A DNA stretch of 64,000 nt from CAJCIS01 sp965276755 (GTDB taxonomy: Bacteria; Pseudomonadota; Alphaproteobacteria; Acetobacterales; Acetobacteraceae): assembly GCA_965276755.1 (NCBI GenBank), contig OZ255625.1:3162001-3226000 (forward strand). The letters run 5' to 3'. Positions within the stretch are counted from its first letter, which is position 1, and the number at the start of each line of letters is the position of its first letter. The notes under the pieces are model-generated. The model ran no database searches and was not told where the DNA came from. It saw nothing but the letters and a program-made list of their open reading frames with translations. Positions 33,109-41,695 of this stretch are shown here, piece after piece. Made by a program: the position numbers and the translations under genes.

Positions 33109-33156
33109 CAAGGAAGAAAGAAGTTCTTTTTTGAAAAAAAGAACCAAAAAACTTTT
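33109..33156. repeat. Element B copy between the two acyl-CoA dehydrogenase genes
   Basis: Purine-rich AAGGAAGAAAGAAG flank with T-run/A-run hairpin. Located 5 bp after the stop of the first gene (33162) in transcription order and before the start of the second (33101), it may attenuate downstream expression. Confidence 0.8.
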
Positions 33157-33161
33157 ATCCG

Positions 33162-34256
33162 TTAGGCGGCGTTGCGCTGCTCTATTGCGCCGATTAAGCG
33201 ATCTTTCCAGTAGGGCGACCCCCCGATGGCAAGTGCCAGATGCTTGGCGCGCCGCAAATATAGGTGACAGTCAGACTCCCATGTAAAACCCATGCCGCCA
33301 TGCGTCTGGATGTTCTCCGCACTCGCCAATCCATACGCATGAATTGCCGCCACACGCGCCGCCGCCCCGGCACTCGTCAGGTCGGGTGCATCCGCACCCA
33401 ACGCCCACGCGCCGTAATACGCATTGCTGCGCGCTACCTCGATGGCCACATACACATCCGCCAGCTTGTGCTTGATCGCCTGAAATGACCCGATCGGCCG
33501 CCCAAACGCCTGCCTTTCCCGCGCATAATCGCGCGCCATCTCTAGACACGCCTGTGCGCCGCCGATCTGCTCAAACGCAAACAACACCGCCGCACGATCG
33601 AGCAAACCCTCCACGCCCGAAAACCCCCGCGCTCCCGGCAGCACCTCACACGCAGCACCCGCGAAATCCAGCCGCGCCACGTCCCGGCTCGGGTCGAGAC
33701 TTTGCAGCGTGGTGCGGGAAACACCGGCCCCGTCCAGATCGACGATGGCCACCGCAATCCCCTCACCCTGCCGCGCCGCCACAATGCCAATCCCGGCGAC
33801 GCCGCCATCAATCACCGGCTGCTTGCTCCCGTGCAGCACCCCCTCGCGCAATGTCGCGGCAATCCCATCCGCCCGCGGTGCGCCCACACCTTCGGCCAGC
33901 GCAAAACACCCAATGATGCTGCCATCCGCCAGCGCGGGCAGATATTGCCGCTTCTGCGCCTCACTACCAAAACGCAGCAGCGCCTGGCTGGCCAGATACG
34001 CAGAACTCGCAAACGGCACCGCGGCAATGCTGCGGCCGATTTCCTCGGCCAACACGCACAAGCCTTCGCAGCCTAAGCCGCTGCCGCCGTACGCCTCGGG
34101 AATGGCCGCGCCAATCCAGCCGAGCTTGCCCATCTCGGCCCACAGAGCGCGATCAATGCCCCCGCCGCGCCGCGCGGAGCCCGCCGCGTGCTCGGCCAGA
34201 AAGCTGCGCGCCTCAGCACGCACTTGGTTGAGGTCTTCGGAGAAGTCGAAATTCAC
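33162..34256 (-). CDS. Acyl-CoA dehydrogenase family protein (small partner)
   Basis: 364 aa. FDFSEDLNQVRAEARSFLAEHA, AAIPEAYGGSGLGCEGLCVLAEEIGRSIAAVPFASSAYLASQALLRFG and C-terminal QTHGGMGFTWESDCHLYLRRAKHLALAIG are typical of the second ACAD of FadE pairs; the central FAD signature is degenerate (FALAEGVGAPRADGIAA). A GTG start at 34256 (VNFDFSEDL) with AAGGGG upstream is chosen; the longer frame runs into element B. Probably an alpha/beta heterotetramer with the neighbour. Confidence 0.85.
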   Translation of the reverse strand: MNFDFSEDLNQVRAEARSFLAEHAAGSARRGGGIDRALWAEMGKLGWIGAAIPEAYGGSGLGCEGLCVLAEEIGRSIAAVPFASSAYLASQALLRFGSEAQKRQYLPALADGSIIGCFALAEGVGAPRADGIAATLREGVLHGSKQPVIDGGVAGIGIVAARQGEGIAVAIVDLDGAGVSRTTLQSLDPSRDVARLDFAGAACEVLPGARGFSGVEGLLDRAAVLFAFEQIGGAQACLEMARDYARERQAFGRPIGSFQAIKHKLADVYVAIEVARSNAYYGAWALGADAPDLTSAGAAARVAAIHAYGLASAENIQTHGGMGFTWESDCHLYLRRAKHLALAIGGSPYWKDRLIGAIEQRNAA

Positions 34257-34276
34257 GGCGCTAGACCCCTTAAGCA

Positions 34277-34404
34277 AGTTCTTCTTTTTTGAAAAAAAGA
34301 AGCAAAAAACTTTTGCAAGTTGGCGTACGCGTTGCACCAGCGTATACTCAAACTGACGAAAGTTTTTTGGTTCTTTTTTTCAAAAAAGAACACTTCCTTC
34401 CTTC
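34277..34404. repeat. Two element B copies as an inverted pair
   Basis: Copies at 34277-34314 and 34358-34404 around a 43-base spacer. The second contains the stop codon of the ROK kinase gene. The spacing matches the pairs near 30440 and 62340. Confidence 0.85.
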
Positions 34405-35294
34405 GCCCAAAGCCAGGCCGCCCCCCGAACCCCCGAGCTATCCCCGTGCACATTCCGCAACACCGGCGTCAACACCGGCTGCGCAATCACATGCCGCGCC
34501 AGCAAACCAGGTACCTCGGTATAAAGATGCGACATATTCGAAAGCCCGCCACCAATGACGATCGCATCAGGATCGAACACATTGATCACCTGCGCCAACC
34601 CCCGCGCCACCCTGTCCGCGTGCCGGGTCAATGCCGCCTGCGCGCGCACCTCTCCGGCGGCCGCGCGCGCGGGGATGGTGCTGGCATCGCGGCTGCCCGG
34701 CCCGTCACAATCCTCGGCCAGGGAGGGCCCGGCAATATAGCGCTCAATGCATCCCGTATTGCCGCAAAAGCACGGCGAGTACGGCAAATCCTCTGCATCC
34801 GGCCAAGGCAACGGATTATGCCCCCACTCGCCTGCAATCCGATGCAGCCCGCCGAGCACGCGCCCGTTGACCACAATGCCGGCACCGCACCCCGTGCCCA
34901 GGATCACGCCGAATACCACGCCGCGGCCTGCGGCCGCCCCGTCACTGGCCTCGGACAGCGCAAAGCAATTTGCGTCATTTTCCACGCGCACCTCGCGCTC
35001 CAGCGCATCGGACAGGTCGCGGTCGAACGCCATGCCATTCAGGTAAACCGAGTTCGCATTTTTCACCAATCCGGTCGACGGACTGATCGCACCCGGAATG
35101 CCGACGCCCACCGTGCAGCGCTGGCCGATCTCCGCCTCCGCATCGCCGACAAGCCCCGCCACAGCCAGCAATGCACCCCGGTAATTGCCGGGGTTTGGCA
35201 CACGCCTACGCAAAAGCGGCGCGCCGGCCGGATCGAGCACGATGATCTCAATCTTCGTGCCGCCAAAATCAACCCCCGCGCGCCAACGCGCCAT
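34380..35294 (-). CDS. ROK-family sugar kinase
   Basis: 304 aa. N-terminal phosphate loop GVDFGGTKIEIIVLD, sugar-binding ENDANCFALSEA, second nucleotide motif GVILGTGCGAGIVVNGRVLGG, zinc motif GHNPLP...CFCGNTGCIERYIAGP and GLAQVINVFDPDAIVIGGGLSN. This fits fructokinase or N-acetylglucosamine kinase types (Mak/NagK); no sugar transport genes are nearby to decide. The C-terminal GSVLF and stop come from element B. Confidence 0.88.
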   Translation of the reverse strand: MARWRAGVDFGGTKIEIIVLDPAGAPLLRRRVPNPGNYRGALLAVAGLVGDAEAEIGQRCTVGVGIPGAISPSTGLVKNANSVYLNGMAFDRDLSDALEREVRVENDANCFALSEASDGAAAGRGVVFGVILGTGCGAGIVVNGRVLGGLHRIAGEWGHNPLPWPDAEDLPYSPCFCGNTGCIERYIAGPSLAEDCDGPGSRDASTIPARAAAGEVRAQAALTRHADRVARGLAQVINVFDPDAIVIGGGLSNMSHLYTEVPGLLARHVIAQPVLTPVLRNVHGDSSGVRGAAWLWAKEGSVLF

Positions 35295-35314
35295 TAAGCC
35301 TCCCCCCTAACAGA

Positions 35315-35362
35315 CAAAAGTTTTTTGGTCCTTTTTTTCAAAAAAGGACTACTTCCTTTTTG
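35315..35362. repeat. Element B copy
   Basis: Hairpin GGTCCTTTTTTT/AAAAAAGGAC between the AI-2E-family gene stop (35367) and the ROK gene start (35294), likely terminator for the former. Confidence 0.82.
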
Positions 35363-35366
35363 CGTT

Positions 35367-36530
35367 TCAAACCGGCGGATCGAGATACAGCGGGCTGCGC
35401 AAATACCGCGTCAACCAAAACCGAGCCAGCACACCCACCGTCGCCGCCACCGGCACCGCCAGCATCACGCCGAGAAACCCGAACGCCGCCCCGCCCGCAA
35501 ACAACGCAAAGATCACCCAGACCGCAGGCAGCTCCACGCGATCGCCCAAAAATCGAGGATAGATCACATACCCTTCCAGTATCTGGCCAACCACGAAAAC
35601 CAGCGCCACCCCGATCACCCCGTTCCATGTCGGAAACTGCGCGAATGCCAGCCCGATCGCCGTCACCGCCCCGGTAATGCTCCCAACATACGGAATGAAG
35701 CTCAGCGTGCCCGCCGCCAGCCCCACCACCAGCCCAAGGTCCAGCCCGGCAATCGACAGCCCCAGCGCATAGAACACCGCGAGCAGCAGGCAGCACATCG
35801 CCTGCCCCCGCACCCAGGCCGAGAGGATGCGATCCACCTCGCGCGCCTGCGCCCGCACCACGCTTTGGTAGCGCCGCGGCACCCAGCCATCCACGCGCGC
35901 CAGCACGCTGGGCCAGTCTCGCAGCAGATAGAACGAGACCACGGGGGTGACGACCATCAGGCTCAGCACGTTGAACAGCGCGAATCCGCCGCCCACGATC
36001 CGGCTCAACGCGCCCACCAGGAAGCTCAGCATCGCACCCGCCTGGCCGCTGACCAGGTCGGACAGCTTGGCGTCCACGTATTCGGGGCCCAGATGCTGCT
36101 GGAGCTGCGCGATCGACTTGGCGGCAAAGGCCGAGACGTCGCGCACATAGGAAGGCACGCGCCCCACCAGCAGCGCCACCTGGCTCAGCACCAGCGGGTA
36201 GAGCAGCAGCGCAAACAGCAGCACGGCCGTAATCAGCGCCACCACCAGCAGCAGCGCCGCCAGCCCCCGCGGGACATGCGCCCGCGCAATCGGTGCGCAG
36301 AACGGGTCCAGCACATAGGCAATGCCGGCAGCGGCCACGAACGGCAGCAGGATGCTGTCAAACAGTTGCAGCGTCAGCCACGCCACCACCAGCACGCCGG
36401 CCAGTAGCGCGATGCGCTGGCCGCGGGTGGCCTGCGGCGTTCCGCCCACCGGATGCGACGGCGTCGGCGGCTCGCCCAAGCCGCCAGGTGCAGGCCGCGC
36501 GATATCGACGATCACGGGCCTGTCTTTCAT
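35367..36530 (-). CDS. AI-2E family (PF01594) permease
   Basis: 387 aa with about 8 membrane helices. Typical segments: GQRIALLAGVLVVAWLTLQLF, SILLPFVAAAGIAYVLDPFCAPIARAHVPRGLAALLLV, the long amphipathic middle, and AAGTLSFIPYVGSITGAVTAIGLAFAQFP with EGYVIYPRFLGDRVELPAVWVIFALFAGGAAFGFLGVMLAVPVAA. Family members include TqsA and Na+/H+ antiporters. The start (36530) overlaps the stop of the upstream phosphatidyltransferase gene by ATGA, a frequent alphaproteobacterial pairing. Confidence 0.88.
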   Translation of the reverse strand: MKDRPVIVDIARPAPGGLGEPPTPSHPVGGTPQATRGQRIALLAGVLVVAWLTLQLFDSILLPFVAAAGIAYVLDPFCAPIARAHVPRGLAALLLVVALITAVLLFALLLYPLVLSQVALLVGRVPSYVRDVSAFAAKSIAQLQQHLGPEYVDAKLSDLVSGQAGAMLSFLVGALSRIVGGGFALFNVLSLMVVTPVVSFYLLRDWPSVLARVDGWVPRRYQSVVRAQAREVDRILSAWVRGQAMCCLLLAVFYALGLSIAGLDLGLVVGLAAGTLSFIPYVGSITGAVTAIGLAFAQFPTWNGVIGVALVFVVGQILEGYVIYPRFLGDRVELPAVWVIFALFAGGAAFGFLGVMLAVPVAATVGVLARFWLTRYLRSPLYLDPPV

Positions 36531-37126
36531 GGCAACACTCGGGGCGGCCGTGCCACCTGGCGCACGTAAGCGGCAAAGCTCACAACCGTGCTGAGTGCGA
36601 CCAGCCACACCCCCGCCGCGCGGAATGCCGCCGCCCCGATGCCGGTTGCGTTCAGTCCAAGCACGACAGCCACAAGGCCGATCTGCAACCCGGTATTGGT
36701 CTTGGACACACTCAGCGGGGCAATGGGCATGGCGTGATCATACACCCACAACAGCAGCAATCCGCCCACGATCATGATGTCACGAAACACGACCAGGATC
36801 GCGAGCCAGACCGGCAATTGCCGCATCGCTGCCAGCGTGACATACATCCCCACCATCAGCGCCTTGTCCGCGAGCGGATCCAGCGCCGCCCCCAGCGCCG
36901 TGCCCCCCTGGCGCCGCGCAAGCCATCCATCGATGGCGTCCGAGATGCCGGCCAGTGCGAACAGGACGAAAGCGGCAACCCAGGCCTGCTCGATTACCAG
37001 GTAGATCGCCACCGGCACGGCGCATAGCCGCGCCAGGCTGATGGCGTTCGGCAGCGTGGCGATGGCGGCGCGGTCGATTGGCCCCAGGGGCGGAGAGCCC
37101 GGCTTGGTGGGTCCGGTGTGAAGCAT
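36527..37126 (-). CDS. CDP-alcohol phosphatidyltransferase family protein
   Basis: 199 aa integral membrane enzyme. The signature DG-x2-AR-x8-G-x3-D-x3-D is intact in SDAIDGWLARRQGGTALGAALDPLADK (about 62-88), with PNAISLARL before it. PgsA- or cardiolipin-synthase-like specificity cannot be decided. It heads a two-gene operon with the AI-2E-family permease. Confidence 0.87.
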   Translation of the reverse strand: MLHTGPTKPGSPPLGPIDRAAIATLPNAISLARLCAVPVAIYLVIEQAWVAAFVLFALAGISDAIDGWLARRQGGTALGAALDPLADKALMVGMYVTLAAMRQLPVWLAILVVFRDIMIVGGLLLLWVYDHAMPIAPLSVSKTNTGLQIGLVAVVLGLNATGIGAAAFRAAGVWLVALSTVVSFAAYVRQVARPPRVLP

Positions 37127-37358
37127 GCGCGGAAGCTAACGCATCATCGCGCAGGACTCTATCCCGATCCCAAAAGGCGGTAAGTGCTCGTTGAGAGATG
37201 TGGGCGATTGGCGAGCCGCCGATATCGGGGAACGTAACCAGCCTCCTTCGCTCCGCTCATCGGTCGAATGCGCGCGCCGAGATGCATCCGATCAGCCACG
37301 GTTACAGTATTCCATTCGATGGGTCGCGATATGCGGCTTCTGTCTTTCGGAGAAATTC

Positions 37359-37946
37359 ATGCATATCCTCGCCCGCGCCTCGTCGTTTCTGATCGCTGCC
37401 GTATTGGCCGGCTGCATGGCGCCCATGGGTCAGCAGACATCGGCAGCACCCGCGGCAATGACTGACCCGATGGTTGGCGGAGCAGCAATGTATCCGCAGA
37501 AGAACATTATCGAGAACGCGGTGAATTCGCCGGATCACACGACGCTTGTTGCCGCGGTCAAGGCTGCCGGCCTGGTCGATACTCTTTCCGGCCCCGGGCC
37601 GTTCACCGTCTTTGCGCCGACCAATGAGGCATTTGCAGCACTTCCCGCAGGCACCGTGCCCACGCTTTTGAAGCCGCAGAACAAGGCGACGCTGACCAAG
37701 GTGCTGACGTATCATGTCGTTCCAGGAACGATGGATTCAAAAGCGCTGATGGCCGCCATTGCAGCGGGCGGCGGACGCGCCACGCTGACAACGGTCGCCG
37801 GCGTGCCGTTGGTGGCGACCATGACGCCGACAGGCGCAATTTTGCTGACCGATGCGAAGGGTGGCATGGCGACGGTAACGATTATGGATGTCTATCAGTC
37901 CAATGGCGTGATCCATGTGATCAACGGCGTATTGCTGCCGGGTTGA
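37359..37946 (+). CDS. Fasciclin-domain lipoprotein
   Basis: 195 aa. Lipobox LAGC at residues 18-21 after a hydrophobic segment. One fasciclin (FAS1) domain from about 48: IIENAVNSPDHTTLVAAVKAAGLVDTLSGPGPFTVFAPTNEAFAALPAGTV (H1 motif FTVFAPTNEAF), LTKVLTYHVVPGTM and SNGVIHVINGVLLPG (H2). Such proteins are cell-surface or periplasmic adhesins. ATG 37359 follows GGAGAAATTC. Confidence 0.88.
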   Translation: MHILARASSFLIAAVLAGCMAPMGQQTSAAPAAMTDPMVGGAAMYPQKNIIENAVNSPDHTTLVAAVKAAGLVDTLSGPGPFTVFAPTNEAFAALPAGTVPTLLKPQNKATLTKVLTYHVVPGTMDSKALMAAIAAGGGRATLTTVAGVPLVATMTPTGAILLTDAKGGMATVTIMDVYQSNGVIHVINGVLLPG

Positions 37947-37971
37947 TCCGGCCGTTCGGCTGGCATTAGAA

Positions 37972-38118
37972 GCAAGGCCAGGGGCTCCGCCCCCCACCCT
38001 TGAAAGAAGCGACCCCGCTGGAGGCAGGGCCTCCAGACCTCCATCTTATAGGTTCTAAGGACTTGTCCTTAGCGGGGTCGCCTCTTTCAAGGGTTGGGGG
38101 CAGAGCCCCTGGCCTTGC
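37972..38118. repeat. Element C: 147-bp nested cruciform in the purM leader
   Basis: Two 48-bp arms (37972-38019 and 38071-38118) are inverted copies with 45 of 48 matches. The 51-base centre holds two further hairpins, GGAGGCAGGGCCTCC and AAGGACTTGTCCTT. The right arm ends 8 bases before the purM start and no separate ribosome site is visible, so the element may influence purM translation as well as terminating upstream transcription. Confidence 0.88.
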
Positions 38119-38126
38119 CTTTCAAA

Positions 38127-39194
38127 ATGACAGGCTCCACCAAATTGCCAAAGACAATAAGCTACAAGGATGCCGGCGTAGATATCGAAGCCGGTGACGC
38201 CCTGGTGGAACGCATCAAACCCCTTGCCAGCGCCACACACCGCCCAGGTGTCCTCGGCGGCCTCGGCGGCTTCGGCGCCCTGTTCGACCTCCGCGCCGCA
38301 GGCTTTACAGACCCCGTGCTCGTTTCCTCGACCGATGGCGTCGGCACCAAGCTGCTGCTCGCCATTGAAACCGGCGCCCATGACACGGTCGGCATCGACC
38401 TGGTCGCCATGTGCGTGAACGACCTGATCGTGCAGGGCGCCGAACCCCTCTACTTCCTCGACTACTTCGCCTCCGGCCGCCTGGACGTGGCCGATGCCGC
38501 CCGCATCATTGCCGGCATCGCCGAGGGCTGCCGCCAATGCGGCTGCGCCCTGGTTGGCGGCGAGACCGCAGAAATGCCCGGCATGTATGCGTCCGGCCAT
38601 TACGACCTGGCCGGCTTTGCCGTGGGTGCGGCCGAACGCACCGCCCTGCTTCCGGCCGGCGTGGCTGCGGGCGACGCTGTGCTCGGCCTGGCCAGCTCCG
38701 GCGTGCATTCCAACGGCTTCTCTCTCGTGCGCCGCATCATCGCCAACGCCGGCCTGGGCTGGAACGACCCAGCCCACTTCGCCCCTGGCCAGTCCTTGGG
38801 CGAAGCGCTGATGACCCCCACCCGCCTCTACGTCCACCAGGTCCTGGCTTTGCATCGCGCCGGCCTGTTGCGCGCGGCCTGCCACGTTACCGGGGGCGGC
38901 CTGCCCGGCAATCTGCCGCGCGTGCTTCCACCCGGGCTGGACATCGTCATCGACACGCCCTGGCCTACTCCGCCCGTCTTCCCCTGGCTCGCGCGCCTCG
39001 GCGGCGTGCCGACGGAGGAGATGCTGCGTGTCTTCAACTGCGGCATCGGCATGGCGCTGGTCGTGTCGGACGCACCTGCCGCCACGGCGCTGCTGGCAGG
39101 CATGGGCGAGGCCGCATGCCAAATCGGTCACGTCGCGCATGGCAGCGCCGAGCCCCTCGTGCGCATGCCCCTGGATCTCGGCTTTTTGGGATGA
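38127..39194 (+). CDS. purM: Phosphoribosylformylglycinamidine cyclo-ligase
   Basis: 355 aa AIR synthetase, fifth step of purine synthesis. SYKDAGVDIEAGDALVERIKPLA start, LVSSTDGVGTKLLLAIETGAHDTVGIDLVAMCVNDLIVQGAEPLYFLDYFA, CALVGGETAEMPGMY, GLASSGVHSNGFSLVRRI and HVTGGGLPGNLPRVLP are all typical. Forms an operon with purN through an ATGA overlap, the conserved alphaproteobacterial purMN order. Confidence 0.96.
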   Translation: MTGSTKLPKTISYKDAGVDIEAGDALVERIKPLASATHRPGVLGGLGGFGALFDLRAAGFTDPVLVSSTDGVGTKLLLAIETGAHDTVGIDLVAMCVNDLIVQGAEPLYFLDYFASGRLDVADAARIIAGIAEGCRQCGCALVGGETAEMPGMYASGHYDLAGFAVGAAERTALLPAGVAAGDAVLGLASSGVHSNGFSLVRRIIANAGLGWNDPAHFAPGQSLGEALMTPTRLYVHQVLALHRAGLLRAACHVTGGGLPGNLPRVLPPGLDIVIDTPWPTPPVFPWLARLGGVPTEEMLRVFNCGIGMALVVSDAPAATALLAGMGEAACQIGHVAHGSAEPLVRMPLDLGFLG

Positions 39195-39832
39195 GCCGCA
39201 CCCGCGTGGCCGTGCTGATCAGCGGTCGCGGCAGCAACATGGCCGCGCTGCTGAGCGCGAGTGCCGACCGCGCCTACCCCGCCGAGATCGCATTGGTGCT
39301 CTCCAACAACCCAGACGCACCGGGCCTGGCCCTGGCGCGGCAGGCCGGCGCCGAAGCTCTGGCCATCGACCACCGCGACTTTCCGCGTGACCGCTCCGCG
39401 CACGAGGCGGCGATTGACGCCGCGCTGCAAGCCCGTGGCATCGCGCTCGTGTGCCTGGCCGGTTACATGCGCCTGCTCAGCCCGTTGCTGGTCGATTGCT
39501 GGGCAGGGCGCATGCTCAACATCCACCCGAGCTTGCTGCCAGCCTTTCCCGGCCTGCACACCCACGCCCGCGCCCTGCAAGCGGGTGTGACCCTGCACGG
39601 CTGCACGGTGCACCACGTCACGCGGGTGATGGACGAGGGGCCCATCCTCGCCCAGGCAGGCGTGCCCGTCTTGCCCGGCGATGACGAAGCCAGCCTAGCC
39701 GCCCGCGTGCTGGTGCAGGAGCACCTTCTTTACCCGGGCGCGTTAGCCATGCTGGCCGGGCAGGCGCCCGTGTGGGCCGCACCGACCACCGCGTTCGCCA
39801 ACCCCTTGCCCGCCCGCGCCCTGCAGACCTAG
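39191..39832 (+). CDS. purN: Phosphoribosylglycinamide formyltransferase (GART)
   Basis: 213 aa. Transfers formyl from 10-formyl-THF to GAR. VAVLISGRGSNMAALL (phosphate-binding loop), LAGYMRLLSPLLVDCWAGRMLNIHPSLLPAFPGLHTH with the active-site N and H, and HHVTRVMDEGPILAQA with the catalytic Asp. Start shares ATGA with the purM stop. Confidence 0.96.
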   Translation: MSRTRVAVLISGRGSNMAALLSASADRAYPAEIALVLSNNPDAPGLALARQAGAEALAIDHRDFPRDRSAHEAAIDAALQARGIALVCLAGYMRLLSPLLVDCWAGRMLNIHPSLLPAFPGLHTHARALQAGVTLHGCTVHHVTRVMDEGPILAQAGVPVLPGDDEASLAARVLVQEHLLYPGALAMLAGQAPVWAAPTTAFANPLPARALQT

Positions 39833-39863
39833 ATACCCCCGCACCCTCACACGGAACATCCGC

Positions 39864-40124
39864 ATGGCCGAGACCATCCCGAGCCCCCTCGTCACGTCCG
39901 GTCCCGCCACGCACAGTGAAGCACTGCCAGGACCCACCACGCCCGACGCCTTCATGGCCGACCGCATGGCGTTCTGGGACCGCTTCACGGGCTTTACGCT
40001 CAAGACGACCGTGGCGATCTTCATTTTCTGCGCCTGGCTGTGGTGGTGTGCAATTGCCGGCTTTTCCATCCTGCATATCGTGAGCCTGCCGATTGCCGTA
40101 GGCATAGCCATGATGGTACTCTAG
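39864..40124 (+). CDS. Small membrane protein, possibly aa3-type oxidase subunit IV-like
   Basis: 86 aa. Residues 1-30 are Pro/Thr-rich; FMADRMAFWDRFTGFTLKTTVAIFIFCAWLWWCAIAGF precedes a second hydrophobic stretch (FSILHIVSLPIAVGIAMMVL). The FWxxFTxFT amphipathic segment before one or two helices recalls the small subunit IV family of alphaproteobacterial cytochrome oxidases, but this is a weak call. Codirectional with purN, 31 bp downstream. Confidence 0.5.
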   Translation: MAETIPSPLVTSGPATHSEALPGPTTPDAFMADRMAFWDRFTGFTLKTTVAIFIFCAWLWWCAIAGFSILHIVSLPIAVGIAMMVL

Positions 40125-40196
40125 GCAGCGCTACGGCAACGCCGGCGCCAAAGAGCAAAAGTTTGGTTCCTCGCTGTTTGGTGTGGGCGTGCGCTT

Positions 40197-41414
40197 TCAT
40201 AACGCTGGCAGCTTGAAATCGAGTTTTCCGGCAAGCAGGTAGACGATTGCAATGAGGTTCCGGACTGAGCGGTAGCCCCTGGCTTTTGCCTTTGCCGCTT
40301 GGACGAGGCTGTTGATCCCCTCGATCAAGCCATTGGCGATCTTGCTGTTGAACCAGCGCAGGATGCCGTGCCAGTGCATCTTGATGGTCTGTGCGGCTTC
40401 AATGACCGGCGCAAGGCGGCTATGGCTTGCCCAGAAATACCATCGTTTGAGGTAATCGGCGGCTTGCTCGGTGGTCTCTTCGCTGTAGAGATCCTGGAAA
40501 GCGAGCTTGATCCGATAGGCCCTTGCGGTTTTAAGGTTGCGCGTGGGCAAGGACGCCAGCGTGGCACTCTGGCGCTGCGACAAATTTCCCGGATTGCGCA
40601 ACCAGATGTAGCGCGTGCCTTTGAGCGCGTGCTGCACCTTCTGCTCGGCACGGCGCACGCGATCGACCGCGTGGTTGACGATCTTCATAGCGTGAAAACG
40701 AGCGAACGTGACGTGTGCGTTCGGCAGGCTCTCTGCCGTGCCTTTGATAAAGGCTAGGCTCATGTCGATGCACACCTCCTCCACCTGCTCGGGAGTTGCA
40801 TGGTGTGCGCCAAGGTCCTCGGCAAAGGCGGCGACTGTGGCAGCGTCTTTGCCTTGGGTGGCAAACAGCACACGCGCCTGGTCGATATCGACAAAGAGGG
40901 AAATGTAGGTGTGACCGCGCGCGGCTGCGGTCTCATCGATGGCCACGCGGGTCACGCCGGAGGCATTCATTCGTTCGCGCGCCGCGGCCACGTAGTGGTG
41001 GATCACGCGCCAAAGTCTGGTATCGTGTTCTCCCACCATGCGTGCGACGGCGCTGACAGGCATGGCGCTTAGCATGGTCATGAGCAACGCCTCGAACAGC
41101 AACGTAAAGCCGCTGTCTTTTCGCGCCCAAGGGACGGCAATCTTGCGGACACCGCACTGTGCGCATTTCGTGCGCGGCACGCGGGCGTGCAGATAAGCCT
41201 GGTGCTGGAAGAAGTTGAGATGGCGCCAGGTGGACACTTCGGCGTCGTGCACCGGGCAATCGGCGGTCCCGCAGTTTGGGCACGCAAAGCGGCTGCCGCG
41301 GGCAAAGTCGAGATGGATGTCGAGCTGACGGGCAGCCGCGTCAAACGTGCTTTGAACAACGCTCCAGGGCTGGGTCAGGCCCAGCGCCGCTTGCAACAGA
41401 CTGGTGTCTTTCAT
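40197..41414 (-). CDS. ISL3 family transposase
   Basis: 405 aa, apparently intact. N-terminal zinc-ribbon Cys clusters (FACPNCGTADCPVHD and TKCAQCG), helix-turn-helix region (LSAMPVSAVARMVGEHDTRLWRVIHHY), then the DDE catalytic domain: first Asp in VAIDET, second Asp in VCIDMS, Glu in NGLIEGINSLVQAAKAKARGYRSVRN. Start ATG 41414. No frameshift or stop, so the element may still be active. Confidence 0.92.
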   Translation of the reverse strand: MKDTSLLQAALGLTQPWSVVQSTFDAAARQLDIHLDFARGSRFACPNCGTADCPVHDAEVSTWRHLNFFQHQAYLHARVPRTKCAQCGVRKIAVPWARKDSGFTLLFEALLMTMLSAMPVSAVARMVGEHDTRLWRVIHHYVAAARERMNASGVTRVAIDETAAARGHTYISLFVDIDQARVLFATQGKDAATVAAFAEDLGAHHATPEQVEEVCIDMSLAFIKGTAESLPNAHVTFARFHAMKIVNHAVDRVRRAEQKVQHALKGTRYIWLRNPGNLSQRQSATLASLPTRNLKTARAYRIKLAFQDLYSEETTEQAADYLKRWYFWASHSRLAPVIEAAQTIKMHWHGILRWFNSKIANGLIEGINSLVQAAKAKARGYRSVRNLIAIVYLLAGKLDFKLPAL

Positions 41415-41455
41415 CGCTCTGTCTCCGGCGTGTGGCCCTCGGCTGGAACAAGCGT

Positions 41456-41542
41456 GACGCTGGCTGCGGCGGCAATCAAGGACGCTGCGCGCCGCTCCGC
41501 GGTGGCCTTCGGCCATCCTTGACAGCCGCCGCAGCCAGCGTC
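41456..41542. repeat. Hairpin upstream of the transposase gene
   Basis: Arms GACGCTGGCTGCGGCGGC and GCCGCCGCAGCCAGCGTC are perfect inverses, extended by 9 imperfect bases toward a 33-base loop. It lies in the transposase leader, where such structures often limit read-through from outside promoters. Confidence 0.8.
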
Positions 41543-41695
41543 GGGCAGGTGTTAGGCCGGGACGGAGAAACGGCGCTCCAGCCGAACCGAGAAACATGGT
41601 TACAGGGGGCTGACGCGGCGGTTAACCCACTCTAAACAGCGAGGAGGCAAAAGTTTTTTGCTTCTTTTTTCCAAAAAAGAAGGACTTTTCGTCCT

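Larger units (their letters stand above)
40165..41648 (-). mobile_element. Complete ISL3-family insertion sequence
   Basis: 1484 bp. Imperfect 23-bp terminal inverted repeats (40165-40187 and 41626-41648; 19 of 23 match, sharing the block TCCTCGCTGTTT) and an 8-bp target duplication, both normal for ISL3. It contains one transposase gene and, upstream of it, a strong hairpin (41456-41482 with 41516-41542). Confidence 0.88.
40157..41656. repeat. 8-bp target duplication flanking the IS, within a split element B
   Basis: AAAAGTTT occurs at 40157-40164 and again at 41649-41656, directly outside the IS ends. Removing the IS plus one copy restores a normal element B (GAGCAAAAGTTTTTTGCTTC then the A-run arm to 41683). 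Confidence 0.85.

Noticed and set aside
38411..39190. 473-aa plus-strand frame ending with PurN
   Set aside because: The first 260 codons are an out-of-frame shadow of purM; PurN starts at 39191.
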